Assembly (NCBI GenBank): GCA_022447925.1
Contig: JAKUTS010000008.1
Location: 1-64,000 of the forward strand
Length of the DNA: 64,000 nucleotides
Direction: 5' to 3'
From: SAR202 cluster bacterium
GTDB taxonomy: Bacteria; Chloroflexota; Dehalococcoidia; Lucifugimonadales; UBA2962
In this document: positions 45,699 through 55,352 of the stretch, in pieces
Numbering within the stretch: the stretch's first letter is position 1
How the letters are laid out: each line of letters starts with the position of its first letter
Notes under the pieces: generated by a model
The model's input: the letters and a program-made list of their open reading frames with translations, nothing else
Database searches by the model: none
What the model was told of the DNA's origin: nothing
Translations under genes and position numbers: made by a program

Positions 45699-46484
45699 TC
45701 AAGTCACAGCTGAGGATCCACCATCAATATTTATTGCTGTGCCGGTAATATAAGAAGCTCTGTCTGAAGCTAAAAACACTATTAAGTCCGCGACTTCCTC
45801 TGCCTCACCAAATCTGCCTATAGGTACGTTGCTGCCATTTTTAGCGTACCATTCATCCAAAGTGTTATGCTTTTTATTTTCAGATAACCAAGTGCGTTCA
45901 TGCTGAGCACTTTTAATTAAACCGACACAAATCGTATTAATTAAAATACCGTCTTTGGCATAATCAAGTGACATCTCTTTGGTTAATGCTATTCCGGCTG
46001 CACGTGAAACTGAAGTAGGAACAGAAGCTGGGCCGGGGGCTTTACCCCCAGGAGTCGTTATATTGATTATCCGTCCCCAACTTTGCGCTTTCATATACGG
46101 CGCAACTAATCTGGAAAATCTAATTGCTCCCATTAACTTTAAATCCAGGTCTTCCCGCCATAAATCATCTGTGATCTCCTGAAAGTGCCCGGCAGATGAT
46201 CTTCCTGCATTATTAACCAGGATGTCTACGGATCCAAATAATCTTATAGCTTCCGACACGGCGTTTTCGATGTCTTCAAGTTTTGTGACATCGCAGGTTA
46301 TTGGTAAGACTTTTGATGTCTTACCGTTAGAAATTTGTTCTGCGGTATTGTGCAAATGATCAGTTCGCCGTGCACAAATTATCACATTTGCTCCAGCACC
46401 AGCCAATCTGTCTGCTGCGGCCCTACCTATCCCGTCGCTTCCTCCGGTCACCAGCGCGTTTTTCCCATTGAGATCTAAGTTCAA
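45699..46484 (-). CDS. SDR-family protein lacking the standard catalytic Tyr and Lys
   Basis: 261 residues from TTG 46484, with GGGAGG nine bases before; longer readings lie inside glcF. NAD(P)-binding TGGSDGIGRAAADRL near residue 13, then ICARRTDHL, VDILVNNAGRSSAG and a C-terminal ASYITGTAINIDGGSS. The active-site region aligns as NITTPGGKAPGPASVPTSVSR: Ser is Thr, Tyr of YxxxK is Thr and Lys is Arg. The cofactor site looks intact, so it may have another chemistry or be a binding protein. It is last in the glcD-glcE-glcF operon and overlaps glcF by 62 bases. Confidence 0.85.
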   Translation of the reverse strand: MNLDLNGKNALVTGGSDGIGRAAADRLAGAGANVIICARRTDHLHNTAEQISNGKTSKVLPITCDVTKLEDIENAVSEAIRLFGSVDILVNNAGRSSAGHFQEITDDLWREDLDLKLMGAIRFSRLVAPYMKAQSWGRIINITTPGGKAPGPASVPTSVSRAAGIALTKEMSLDYAKDGILINTICVGLIKSAQHERTWLSENKKHNTLDEWYAKNGSNVPIGRFGEAEEVADLIVFLASDRASYITGTAINIDGGSSAVT

Positions 46485-47886
46485 GTCGCTCTTCCTCCCA
46501 TGCTGATTCATTAATTGATATGCTTTCTGTTTCAGTTTCGTTTTCAATTCGTTCTGCCCGATAACTTTGATCCAAAAGGTCGGTAACATACTTCACTTGC
46601 ACTGGCATATTCGTTTTTTGAGCACCCTGATTCATCTGCATCCAACATCCGGGATTTCCAGTTGTAACGATTTGTGCGCCTGTTTCTTCTACAGTTTTCA
46701 TTTTGTCGTCCATCAAATTCAAAGACATTTGATGTTGAGTGATTACATAGGTACCACCAGCGCCGCAGCACCGGTCAGAATTTCTCATTTCAATTAAATT
46801 CAAGCCAGGTATGAGCTTTAAAAGTTCCCTTGGTTGACTTCTAATTTTCTGGGTATGCGCTAAATGGCAGGGGTCTTGGTAAGTTACGCTTGACTCTAAT
46901 CGACCTTTTGGCGGGTCGATCGGAAGTTCATACAAGAATTCATTTATATCCTTAACCTTAGATTCCAACTGCTTTGCTTTATCAATATATACTTCATCGT
47001 CTTTTAGTAATTCCCCATATTCTTTCATTCGTGTGCTACATCCTGCAGAAGAGGAAAGTACTGCATCAATGTCTTTTGACAGAAAGGCATCAATATTTCT
47101 TCTCGCCATATCCCTGGCTTTTACTAAGTCACCAACATGACTATGAATCGCGCCGCAGCAACCTTGTTCTTTCGGAACTATAACTTTAACTCCATTTCTA
47201 GTAAGAACTCGTATCGCTGATCTCATTTCTGGCCCGTTAATTAAAGGCATTATGCAACCTGATAGTAGTCCGACAGTTTTTTTAGGCTCACCAAAAGGAT
47301 GATAGGTTTGTCCATCTGCCGAGAAAAACTTATCGGATAGTCTAGGCATGGAATCGTGTAAACTTCCAAGGTTGCCCGGTATAAGGTGTAATACCTTTAA
47401 AACTGATACCAGTTTATGCATACCGGTTTTTTGATATATTCTCATTGTTCCAACTAACCCTGAAAGTATTATTTGGTCGGCAAGAATTCTGCGCAGTAAT
47501 AGCCAATTAACCCCCTTGGTCAGAATAGATGTTTTTCGCGATTCACTTACCTGTGACATCGTTTTTTCAATTAAGTTGCCATATGGCACACCTGAAGGAC
47601 AGACGTCCTCGCAGGCTCTACACTGTATGCACATATCCCAGTGATCAATGACATCATTGTTCATTGTAAGCCTGCCTTCTATTACTCCTTTCATCAGGGC
47701 TATCCGACCTCGTGGAGATTCGGTTTCTAGACCCGTTTGAACGTATGTAGGGCAAGCCTGCAGGCAGAACCCGCAATGTACGCACTTGTATAGGTCTTCT
47801 TCTAATGGTGGATTTGAGAAAGGAAACCCTTTTAAAATGCCGTCAACCTTAACTTTGTTTTTTGAGTTGGTATTTATGTCATTCAT
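46423..47886 (-). CDS. glcF: Glycolate oxidase iron-sulfur subunit GlcF-like
   Basis: 487 residues. N-terminal two 4Fe-4S motifs CVHCGFCLQACPTY and CIQCRACEDVCPSGV, then two CCG-type domains with LSGCIMP, EQGCCGAIHSH, SSAGCS and the second with QDPCHLAHTQ, NSDRCCGAGG and TTGNPGCWMQ. It takes electrons from GlcD/GlcE to the respiratory chain. The C-terminal tail is acidic then basic (EEERLELRSQWEKRAGDRRKR) and overlaps the SDR start. Ten bases separate it from glcE. Confidence 0.92.
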   Translation of the reverse strand: MNDINTNSKNKVKVDGILKGFPFSNPPLEEDLYKCVHCGFCLQACPTYVQTGLETESPRGRIALMKGVIEGRLTMNNDVIDHWDMCIQCRACEDVCPSGVPYGNLIEKTMSQVSESRKTSILTKGVNWLLLRRILADQIILSGLVGTMRIYQKTGMHKLVSVLKVLHLIPGNLGSLHDSMPRLSDKFFSADGQTYHPFGEPKKTVGLLSGCIMPLINGPEMRSAIRVLTRNGVKVIVPKEQGCCGAIHSHVGDLVKARDMARRNIDAFLSKDIDAVLSSSAGCSTRMKEYGELLKDDEVYIDKAKQLESKVKDINEFLYELPIDPPKGRLESSVTYQDPCHLAHTQKIRSQPRELLKLIPGLNLIEMRNSDRCCGAGGTYVITQHQMSLNLMDDKMKTVEETGAQIVTTGNPGCWMQMNQGAQKTNMPVQVKYVTDLLDQSYRAERIENETETESISINESAWEEERLELRSQWEKRAGDRRKRRDR

Positions 47887-47896
47887 GATATGCGCT

Positions 47897-49240
47897 TTAG
47901 AATAATCGTCCGGGGTTTAGAATGTTTAATGGATCATAATTTGATTTAAGACTTTTAAATGTTTTCTCGTTTTGTTCAAATCCATCCCAAACACCGAAAT
48001 CTTCTTTAATAAATTCGGGACCTTGTTCAACAACGGCAGTGCCTCTACGTTGCCTAACTAATCTTCTCACATCAGAAACGATCTCCCCGAATTTCTTTTG
48101 ATCAGCATTCTTACTCACATCATATACGTGAAACAGTATGGTTCCATGTCCAATATTAGTGGACAATCCTGGCATCAGACCTTTGGTTATCGTAGTGCTC
48201 TCCAAAGACCCAAGGATGTCTCCAACAGTATTTGGAGGCAAGGATATCCTCATAGACAAATAAGGTTTCGTATCTGAGTTCCATCCAAAGTCAGAAATTT
48301 TTTGCCAAACATCTTCTTGTTCCTGCTCTCTAATTTGACTGACAGTTTTAGGATTATGTTGTTTTAACAATGAATCGACCTCATCTATGCAGCGTTTTAA
48401 GCTGAGGTTTTTGCCAAATAAACGTACTGCAATTAGATGTCCTGGTTTAATTGATTTAATATTTAAATGGTGTAAAGCACCTGGATTTATATAAGATAAG
48501 CACAGTTTGTTAATCTTCGATCGAAAAATCGACATTGATGCATTATATGCATCTGCCTGACTAGCAAAGGTCGTTATTACACTGACTTCATTCTCAGGCT
48601 TTGGAAGCACTTTGAAAGACACTTCTGATATTACTGCTAACGTGCCTAAGCCTCCGATATGCAACCTGGACATTTCGTAACCACTGACATTTTTCATAAC
48701 TTGTCCGCCGCTTTTACTGATTACTCCGTCTGGATGAACTGTTTTCATACCGGTTACCAGATCTCGTAGGGTTCCATTTAACCATGTCAGTGATCCCGAT
48801 GTGCCAATTGCCAGAATCCCTCCTATAGTGGATCTTTGAGCTAATGGGGCTGATATAGGTAGAAACTGATTATTTTTCTGTAATTGTTTTTGTAGTTTTT
48901 CTAAAGTTATTCCAGCTTGAACTGTGATGCTAAGATCGGATGGTTTATAGTCAATGACTTTGTCTAACTTATTTAAAGTGAGTCCTAAATCATACTGTGT
49001 TGGCTTATTACCAATAGCAAGGCGTGTAGCCCCACCGATGGGGCATACAGTTAAGTCATATTCTGATGCTTTTCTTAAAGATTCAGATATGTGTTCATTT
49101 GATATAGGGCTTAATACGATAGTCGGACTGACATTATCAATTGAATGATAATCTGAAGGCGATGTTAGTTCATCTTTAAGAGATTGACTTAAAGATTTAA
49201 CAAAATCAGCTGTATTTTTTTGTTTAATTGTTTGATTCAA
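47897..49240 (-). CDS. glcE: Glycolate oxidase FAD-binding subunit GlcE-like
   Basis: 447 residues with a PCMH-type FAD-binding domain: TVCPIGGATRLAIGN, LSITVQAGITLEKLQKQL, SAPLAQRSTIGGILAIGTSGS, MKNVSGYEMSRLHIGGLGTLAVISEVSFKV. The C-terminal domain is less conserved and ends with LNPGRLF. GlcE is a paralogue of GlcD that is needed for activity with GlcD and GlcF. It follows glcD by six bases. Slightly longer than E. coli GlcE (about 350), so the match is to the family rather than strict orthology. Confidence 0.88.
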   Translation of the reverse strand: MNQTIKQKNTADFVKSLSQSLKDELTSPSDYHSIDNVSPTIVLSPISNEHISESLRKASEYDLTVCPIGGATRLAIGNKPTQYDLGLTLNKLDKVIDYKPSDLSITVQAGITLEKLQKQLQKNNQFLPISAPLAQRSTIGGILAIGTSGSLTWLNGTLRDLVTGMKTVHPDGVISKSGGQVMKNVSGYEMSRLHIGGLGTLAVISEVSFKVLPKPENEVSVITTFASQADAYNASMSIFRSKINKLCLSYINPGALHHLNIKSIKPGHLIAVRLFGKNLSLKRCIDEVDSLLKQHNPKTVSQIREQEQEDVWQKISDFGWNSDTKPYLSMRISLPPNTVGDILGSLESTTITKGLMPGLSTNIGHGTILFHVYDVSKNADQKKFGEIVSDVRRLVRQRRGTAVVEQGPEFIKEDFGVWDGFEQNEKTFKSLKSNYDPLNILNPGRLF

Positions 49241-49246
49241 CTTTAG

Positions 49247-50698
49247 TTAAATGTATGCACCTTTGCCGGTATTGGATACGGAAGAAGACTGAGAAAAAGT
49301 GGTGGTGGTGGCAGACTCAGCTTTATCGGGAAATATTTTACCTGGGTTGAGCAGTGATTTTTTATCGAATACAGTTTTTAATTTAGACATTGAGTCTAAG
49401 TCATCATTATTAAACATATACGGCATCAATTCACGTTTTTCTATACCAATGCCATGTTCGCCTGACAGTGCTCCGCCTGCATCTACACACAGTTTAAGAA
49501 TTATGCCACCAATTTCGAATGCAATTTTAGTCTCTTTATCATTTCTTTCGTCAAACAATATTGCTGGATGCAAATTACCATCGCCAGCATGTAAGACATT
49601 TGCTATAGGTACGTTATATTCAGCTGAAATCTCTTTGATTTTACTCATTACTTCAACAAGTTTGCTTGGTGGAATAGTACCGTCTATTAAGTAATAGTTC
49701 GGTGCCAGTCTCCCTAGCGCGCTTAATGCGCCTTTACGCCCAGCCCAAAGCTTAGTTCTATCCAGTTCAGTTTTAGCAGTTCTTATTTCAAGAGGATTGT
49801 ATTTACTCATTACTTTTTCGATATCAGCAACATCTTCTTCTACTAATTCGGCTAGGCCTTCAACTTCCACGAGAAGCACTGCTCCTGCGTTTTCCGGATA
49901 CCCAGCATTTACAGCAGGTTCGGCCGCTTTTATAGCTAAATCATCCATCATTTCCATTGCAGCTGGAACGATTCCAGAACTTATAACTGCAGATACCGCG
50001 GCGCTTGCTTGGTCTAAATCTTGGTATATTGCTAACAATGTTTTTACTGATTCGGGCTTTCTGCTTAGTCTTAATATAGCTTTAGTTACTATCGATAACG
50101 TCCCTTCCGAGCCAATCATTATGCCTCTAAGGTCATATCCTGGATGTTCTCGTGTTCTACCTCCATACCAAGATATCTCTCCGTCAGCGTCCACTACCTC
50201 TATTCCGAGTACATGGTTCGTAGTAACGCCGTACGCTAGGCAGTGGGGACCACCTGAATTTTCTGCAATATTGCCTCCAATTGTGCAGGCCTGTTGACTC
50301 GATGGGTCTGGAGCATAGTACAAATCAAACTTTGATACAGCTTGAGTTAGTTCAAGGTTTACAACACCTGGCTCAACAACGGCGATTTGGTTTTCGGGAT
50401 CGATTTCTAAAATTTGATTCATACGTGTAAGTGATAGAAGTATTCCACCTTGTTCCGCGATTGCTCCTCCGCTCAGGCCTGTGCCAGCACCACGAGCCAC
50501 GATGGCTATTTCTGCCGTTGATGCAATTTTCATCAACTCAGAAATTTCGTTTGTGGATTTGGGTAATACCACGACTGTAGGTTGAGACCTATCAACAGAT
50601 CCATCATATTCGAAAGTTATTAGGTCAGAGTCTTTATTAAGAACGTATTGCTTACCAACTACTGCCTGTAAACGTTTTATTAATTTAGCGTCGATCAT
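49247..50698 (-). CDS. glcD: Glycolate/D-lactate oxidase FAD-linked subunit GlcD
   Basis: 483 residues. FAD motifs VVVLPKSTNEISELMKIAS, VARGAGTGLSGGAIAEQGGI, VEPGVVNLELTQAVSKF, YYAPDPSSQQACTIGGNIAENSGGPHCLAYG, MIGSEGTLSIVTKAILRL, and C-terminal HAGDGNLHP and GGALSGEHGIGIEKR, typical of the FAD-linked oxidase C domain. It oxidises glycolate or D-lactate and passes electrons via GlcF. First gene of the glcDEF operon. Marine heterotrophs use such systems for phytoplankton glycolate. Confidence 0.94.
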   Translation of the reverse strand: MIDAKLIKRLQAVVGKQYVLNKDSDLITFEYDGSVDRSQPTVVVLPKSTNEISELMKIASTAEIAIVARGAGTGLSGGAIAEQGGILLSLTRMNQILEIDPENQIAVVEPGVVNLELTQAVSKFDLYYAPDPSSQQACTIGGNIAENSGGPHCLAYGVTTNHVLGIEVVDADGEISWYGGRTREHPGYDLRGIMIGSEGTLSIVTKAILRLSRKPESVKTLLAIYQDLDQASAAVSAVISSGIVPAAMEMMDDLAIKAAEPAVNAGYPENAGAVLLVEVEGLAELVEEDVADIEKVMSKYNPLEIRTAKTELDRTKLWAGRKGALSALGRLAPNYYLIDGTIPPSKLVEVMSKIKEISAEYNVPIANVLHAGDGNLHPAILFDERNDKETKIAFEIGGIILKLCVDAGGALSGEHGIGIEKRELMPYMFNNDDLDSMSKLKTVFDKKSLLNPGKIFPDKAESATTTTFSQSSSVSNTGKGAYI

Positions 50699-50790
50699 TT
50701 TGTTATGTTATTTGAATTAATCCTTGATGATCAATGGTGTGTCTGAAATTTATTAGTCTAAATACTAGTTTAGTAGGAATTTAATTATCG

Positions 50791-50796
50791 TATAAT
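50791..50796 (+). promoter_or_regulatory. Candidate -10 element for the polysaccharide operon
   Basis: TATAAT at 50791-50796 ends six bases before ATG 50803. A start of transcription at the ATG would give a leaderless message; no ribosome site is visible. The best -35 match is TTTAGT at 50769-50774, which is poor. Confidence 0.4.
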
Positions 50797-50802
50797 CCGC
50801 CT

Positions 50803-52926
50803 ATGGATAAAATGTCCTCATATTTAAATATATCTAGCGCAGAAAAGCCTCTTCTGTTTCTTATCAGAGCAAGTATCTTATTAGTGCTTTTAATACCTCT
50901 GATTGTTACTTCGGATCCGCTTCCTCAAAACATGCAGACTTTTTACCCATATATCGTAGGTAAAGCTCTGTTTGCTCGATTAATGATAATCATTTCACTA
51001 TCATTATGGCTCATATTGATCATTAATCGTACAGAATATAGGCCTAAGAAATCCTGGATTTTATCTGCCTTCACTATTTTTCTGTTTGGCAGCCTTATCG
51101 CTTCGCTCTTTGGTGTAGGTCCTACAAGAAGCTTTTGGTCAAATTACGAACGTATGCAGGGAATAGTAGATTTAATTCATTGGTTCGCATTTGTAGTTGT
51201 AGCAGTTTCAGTATTTAGAGACATAAAGTCGATTAGAACTCTTTTGAAATTCAACGTTGGGGTAAGTGTGATAGTGGCTTTATTGGGAATAGCTCAAAAA
51301 TATGGAATAGGCATACCAGGATTTCCATATTTAGGAATGGATGGTTTGCTTCGAGTTGATTCGACATTAGGCAACCCAACATTTATGGGCGCTTACATGA
51401 TGACATCAATTTTGATAGCAGCAGGTCTTTTAGCAAACTCATTGCGTAATTTAACTTTGATATCTGACTGGACTAAACAGCATTTAGCAAATGCTAAAAC
51501 TAGAAACATTATACTCGCGCCGATACCTTGGGTATTTGCCATCGGAATAAACTTTTGGGTCATGATGATGACTGGAGCTAGAGGCGCATTGTTTGGATTA
51601 GCTGCTGGATTAATTTTATGCCTATTAATATATCTTTTTAAAGATAAAAATCGACATATACGCCTATTGGCAGCCGTAAGTTTAGCGTGTATTTTAGCTA
51701 TCTCTTTAATGTTTGTGTTCGCAAAAAGCTCATCTTTGGTTGAGAGAATGTCTCAGTCAAACAGAATGGTAGCTATGTTATCAATTCTTGGGTCAGACGA
51801 AGACAGTTATTCAATACGGCGTGAATTAATTGATATAGGTTTTCAATCTTTTACTCAACGCCCCTTAACAGGTTGGGGCCCCGACAATTTCTATGTGGCT
51901 TATGATGCAAATGTTACGGCGGAGGCTTTCTCTAATATGGCCGCAACAGTAGATCAACCCCATAACAAAGTTGTTGAAGAGTTAGCTACCAAGGGGGTTA
52001 TCGGTTTTATACCTTATTTCACTATATGGATTTTAATTGGCGTTGTTTTCATTAGATATTTATGGAACAGGTCAAACATTCATTGGGATTTAGTATTATT
52101 TTTAGCTGCAGCTTCAGTTGGGTATTTTGTACAAAATCTGTTCTTATTTGACACAGCATCCACTTCTTTACAGTTTTATCTATTGTTGAGCGTAGCGGTT
52201 TTGTTAGACCAGTCATCTCGGCAACAAGAAATTTCTCCAGTAAACGTAAACAAAAGACATCAGCAACATCAAGTAGGCGTGTTGGGTTTTGATCGAATCA
52301 AAAGTATACAGCCGATGGTACTTGGTTTAAAGGGAATATGGAAAATGCCAGAGTTACATGTTCCTGTAGTTATCGCTCTTTTTGTTCTGGCATACATTTT
52401 TATTATCCATTTCCCTTTTTCTGGTAGCCACCACACAAAGGTGGCTCTTGAACAACCTTTATCTGCAATAGAAAGGATGTATCAGTACGATCTTGCGATT
52501 AGCAAATCACCTGTAATGTCGGGTTACCCAAGGATATTTTTGTTCATGTACCTCTCTGACGGCTGGAATATATTTACTGAAGATGAGCGTACAGCAGCAA
52601 TTTATCTTGGTAAGAAACACTTTGCTGATGGAATTAAGTTAGAACCACGTAATTGGCGGATATATCTAGGCGCATGCCGACTATATCAGTCAGCTTCTTT
52701 TGAACATCCGGATCTATTAGATCGATGCAATCAGTATTTAGATGAGGTAGATAAAATTGCTCCCGAGCGAATTGAAACTTATGAAGCTCGAGCCAGGCAG
52801 TACTTGATCCAGGGGGACATTGCTGCAGCGCAATCGACCTTAAATGAATATTTGGAAATGAACCCTCGTTCAAGGCATCTATTAGAACCACTGTTAGACA
52901 TCGCATTTCAGGAAGCAGAGAAATAA
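50803..52926 (+). CDS. Wzy/O-antigen-ligase-family membrane protein with C-terminal TPR-like region
   Basis: 707 residues. About 12 membrane helices span residues 15-540. The family region has the large loop with GARGALFGLAAG and LIDIGFQSFTQRPLTGWGPDNFYVAYD, followed by DQPHNKVVEELATKGVIGF, the conserved His/Glu loop of the Wzy_C/WaaL group. The last 130 residues are soluble with TPR-like helices (LEPRNWRIYLGACRLYQSA; ERIETYEARARQYLIQGDIAAAQ). It polymerises or ligates polyprenyl-linked glycans outside the membrane. It is the first gene of the operon. Confidence 0.85.
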   Translation: MDKMSSYLNISSAEKPLLFLIRASILLVLLIPLIVTSDPLPQNMQTFYPYIVGKALFARLMIIISLSLWLILIINRTEYRPKKSWILSAFTIFLFGSLIASLFGVGPTRSFWSNYERMQGIVDLIHWFAFVVVAVSVFRDIKSIRTLLKFNVGVSVIVALLGIAQKYGIGIPGFPYLGMDGLLRVDSTLGNPTFMGAYMMTSILIAAGLLANSLRNLTLISDWTKQHLANAKTRNIILAPIPWVFAIGINFWVMMMTGARGALFGLAAGLILCLLIYLFKDKNRHIRLLAAVSLACILAISLMFVFAKSSSLVERMSQSNRMVAMLSILGSDEDSYSIRRELIDIGFQSFTQRPLTGWGPDNFYVAYDANVTAEAFSNMAATVDQPHNKVVEELATKGVIGFIPYFTIWILIGVVFIRYLWNRSNIHWDLVLFLAAASVGYFVQNLFLFDTASTSLQFYLLLSVAVLLDQSSRQQEISPVNVNKRHQQHQVGVLGFDRIKSIQPMVLGLKGIWKMPELHVPVVIALFVLAYIFIIHFPFSGSHHTKVALEQPLSAIERMYQYDLAISKSPVMSGYPRIFLFMYLSDGWNIFTEDERTAAIYLGKKHFADGIKLEPRNWRIYLGACRLYQSASFEHPDLLDRCNQYLDEVDKIAPERIETYEARARQYLIQGDIAAAQSTLNEYLEMNPRSRHLLEPLLDIAFQEAEK

Positions 52927-53020
52927 CAAATTGAAAAATGATCTGCGTAAATATAATTCTCATGTCCCCGGATTATCAATATTATTGGTTTAGAAACTAC
53001 ATGCACAAGGAATCCTAATT

Positions 53021-54349
53021 TTGAAAAATAAATTGATCAAGCTTATTCAGTCACGTGAAGTGCAGGTTGCCGTGATCGGCCTAGGATATGTTGGATTGCC
53101 TTTAGCAGTGGGTTTTGCTGAAAAAGGCATTAGGGTTATTGGACTGGATACCGATTCTAATAAAATAGCTTCTATAGCTACTGCTAAAGAAACTATTGTT
53201 GGAATTCAACCTGAGCGCATTGTCAATGTCAGCTCTGGTACCGCTCCGAGCTTAACATTTACTACAGATTACGATGCTTTAACAAAAGTCGATGTTGCAA
53301 TCATATGCGTACCGACACCTTTAAAAGATGAGATTGAGCCTGATTTATCTTTTGTTGAGTTGGCCGCAAAGGAAATCTCAAAACGTTTACACGACGGAAT
53401 GTTAATTGTTTTAGAAAGCACAACTTATCCGGGCACAACTGAAGAGTTGCTATTAGATTTATTCGAATCAAGTGAATCATCAAACGATTCTCTAAAGCTT
53501 GGCAGGAATTATTTCCTATCATTCTCTCCCGAGAGAATCGATCCTGGCAGAACCGACTATACGATCAAGAATACTCCTAAAATAGTGGGAGGAGTAACGA
53601 CGGACTGTACTGAAGTCAGTACTGAACTTTATGAAGTTTTGGTTGATTCGGTAGTTCAAGTTTCATCTCCAAAAGCGGCGGAGATGGTTAAATTATTAGA
53701 AAACACATACAGATCAGTCAACATTGGTCTTGCTAACGAGTTTGCTTTGATTTGCGATGCTTTAGAGATTGACGTATGGGAGGTTATTGAAGCGGCTTCA
53801 AGCAAACCTTTTGGATATACTCCTTTTTATCCAGGTCCTGGCCTTGGAGGCCACTGCATTCCGGTAGACCCACAATATCTTGCATGGAAGATGAAACAAC
53901 TTGAACTTGACACAAAATTTATCAATCTTGCCACAGAAATTAACCAAAGTATGTGTGAACACGTTATAAGTAAGGTAGTTGAAGCTTTAAACCGTAAAGG
54001 TAAGAACTTAACAGGAGCTAAAATCTTGGTATTGGGAGTAGCCTACAAAAACGATGTTGCTGATATTAGAGAATCACCTGGGATACGATTGATTGATCAT
54101 TTAATGAAATCCCGTGCATTAGTTAGCTATCATGACACATTTGTACCGCAAATAAAGGTGGATGAGAGATCTCTGGATAGTCTTGAACTGACAGGGCAAT
54201 TATTGTCTTCTGTAGACTGTGTGGTTATTACCACCGCTCACTCATACTACCCAATAGATTTGATCGTTGACGAAAGTTCGATAATAGTAGACACAAGGAA
54301 CGCAACATCAAAATATTCGGGTAGCCCTGGCAATGTGATTAAGTTATGA
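53021..54349 (+). CDS. UDP-N-acetylhexosamine 6-dehydrogenase (WbpA/WecC family)
   Basis: 442 residues. NAD site VAVIGLGYVGLPLAVGFAEKG, CVPTPL, LESTTYPGTTEELL, SFSPERIDPGRT, ENTYRSVNIGLANEFA, and GPGLGGHCIPVDPQYL with the catalytic Cys. It oxidises C6 of a UDP-HexNAc twice to the uronate. ERIDPG and KPFGYTPFYPGPGLGGHCIP resemble WbpA/VipA (UDP-GlcNAc) more than WecC (UDP-ManNAc). TTG start with AAGGA upstream. A UDP-GlcNAc 2-epimerase gene lies two genes on, so the product could be GlcNAcA, ManNAcA or GalNAcA. Confidence 0.9.
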   Translation: MKNKLIKLIQSREVQVAVIGLGYVGLPLAVGFAEKGIRVIGLDTDSNKIASIATAKETIVGIQPERIVNVSSGTAPSLTFTTDYDALTKVDVAIICVPTPLKDEIEPDLSFVELAAKEISKRLHDGMLIVLESTTYPGTTEELLLDLFESSESSNDSLKLGRNYFLSFSPERIDPGRTDYTIKNTPKIVGGVTTDCTEVSTELYEVLVDSVVQVSSPKAAEMVKLLENTYRSVNIGLANEFALICDALEIDVWEVIEAASSKPFGYTPFYPGPGLGGHCIPVDPQYLAWKMKQLELDTKFINLATEINQSMCEHVISKVVEALNRKGKNLTGAKILVLGVAYKNDVADIRESPGIRLIDHLMKSRALVSYHDTFVPQIKVDERSLDSLELTGQLLSSVDCVVITTAHSYYPIDLIVDESSIIVDTRNATSKYSGSPGNVIKL

Positions 54350-54371
54350 GCTGTGGCAACGTGGCAAACCA

Positions 54372-55349
54372 ATGAGAGCGTTAATAACCGGTGGAGCTGG
54401 TTTTATAGGTTCACATTTATCAGAAGGATTATTGAACCGTGATTACCAAGTATCAGTAATCGATAATATGTCTACTGGTAATTTAGATAACGTTAAAAGT
54501 TTAATCCCAAATCCCAGATTCGAATTAATTAACGCTTCAATACATGACGAATCAGTGTTGAATAAAGCAGTTCGAGATGCGGATGTAATTTTTCATTTAG
54601 CAGCGGCGGTGGGAGTTAATCTTATTGTTGATGATCCAGTTAAAGTTATAGAAACGAATATTCTTGGCACACATTCAATTCTTAAAGCTGCGAATTTGTA
54701 CCGCAAAAAGATTTTGATCGCTTCTACATCGGAGATATATGGGAAGGGGGTTAAATCCCCATTTTCAGAGTATGATGACAGGCTGTTAGGTCCTACCACT
54801 ACTTCTCGCTGGAGTTATGCAGCCTCTAAAGCAGTGGACGAATTTCTAGCTTTTGCTTATAACAGACAGCTGGACTTACCAGTGATAATATTTCGACTTT
54901 TCAATACGGTAGGTCCTAGGCAAATAGGTAAATACGGAATGGTTTTGCCAAGGTTCGTCGAGAGCATAATTGCTGGAACACCTCCACAAGTTTATGGAGA
55001 TGGCAAACAAACTCGATGTTTTTGTGATGTAAGAGATGCTGTGAACGCAATCATCTTGTTGTCCCACACTGAATCTGCAATTGGTGATGTATATAACATT
55101 GGATCTGAAACAGAAATATCTATTCATGAACTCGCTAAATTAGTTAACAAAGTACTCGGTGGGCCAATATATGAGCCAGAATTAATACCGTATGAACAGG
55201 CTTACAATCCGGGGTTTGAGGATATGCTTAAACGGCAACCAGACACGTCCAAAATTAGAAATCTTACCGGGTGGGAACCTGAAATAGCCCTTAAGGATAC
55301 TATCTCTGATATTGCAAGTCACCTTGGGCATAATTTCGAAAAGGACTGA
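54372..55349 (+). CDS. NAD-dependent sugar-nucleotide epimerase/decarboxylase (extended SDR)
   Basis: 325 residues. Glycine motif ITGGAGFIGSHLSEGL, DNMSTGNLDNV, HLAAAVGVNLIVDDP, IASTSEIYG, and active-site SYAASKAVDEFLA with Tyr and Lys present. FRLFNTVGPRQIGKYGMVLPRFV, VYGDGKQTRCFCDVRDAV are shared by UDP-glucuronate decarboxylases and UDP-(Glc/GlcNAc) 4-epimerases. The W in SRWSYAASK points a little to the decarboxylase side. It alters the sugar made with the 6-dehydrogenase. Exact reaction left open. Confidence 0.85.
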   Translation: MRALITGGAGFIGSHLSEGLLNRDYQVSVIDNMSTGNLDNVKSLIPNPRFELINASIHDESVLNKAVRDADVIFHLAAAVGVNLIVDDPVKVIETNILGTHSILKAANLYRKKILIASTSEIYGKGVKSPFSEYDDRLLGPTTTSRWSYAASKAVDEFLAFAYNRQLDLPVIIFRLFNTVGPRQIGKYGMVLPRFVESIIAGTPPQVYGDGKQTRCFCDVRDAVNAIILLSHTESAIGDVYNIGSETEISIHELAKLVNKVLGGPIYEPELIPYEQAYNPGFEDMLKRQPDTSKIRNLTGWEPEIALKDTISDIASHLGHNFEKD

Positions 55350-55352
55350 ATT

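Noticed and set aside
46485-46589. Longer N-terminus for the SDR protein
   Set aside because: The extension lies inside glcF, has no family match and the TTG at 46484 has a strong ribosome site.
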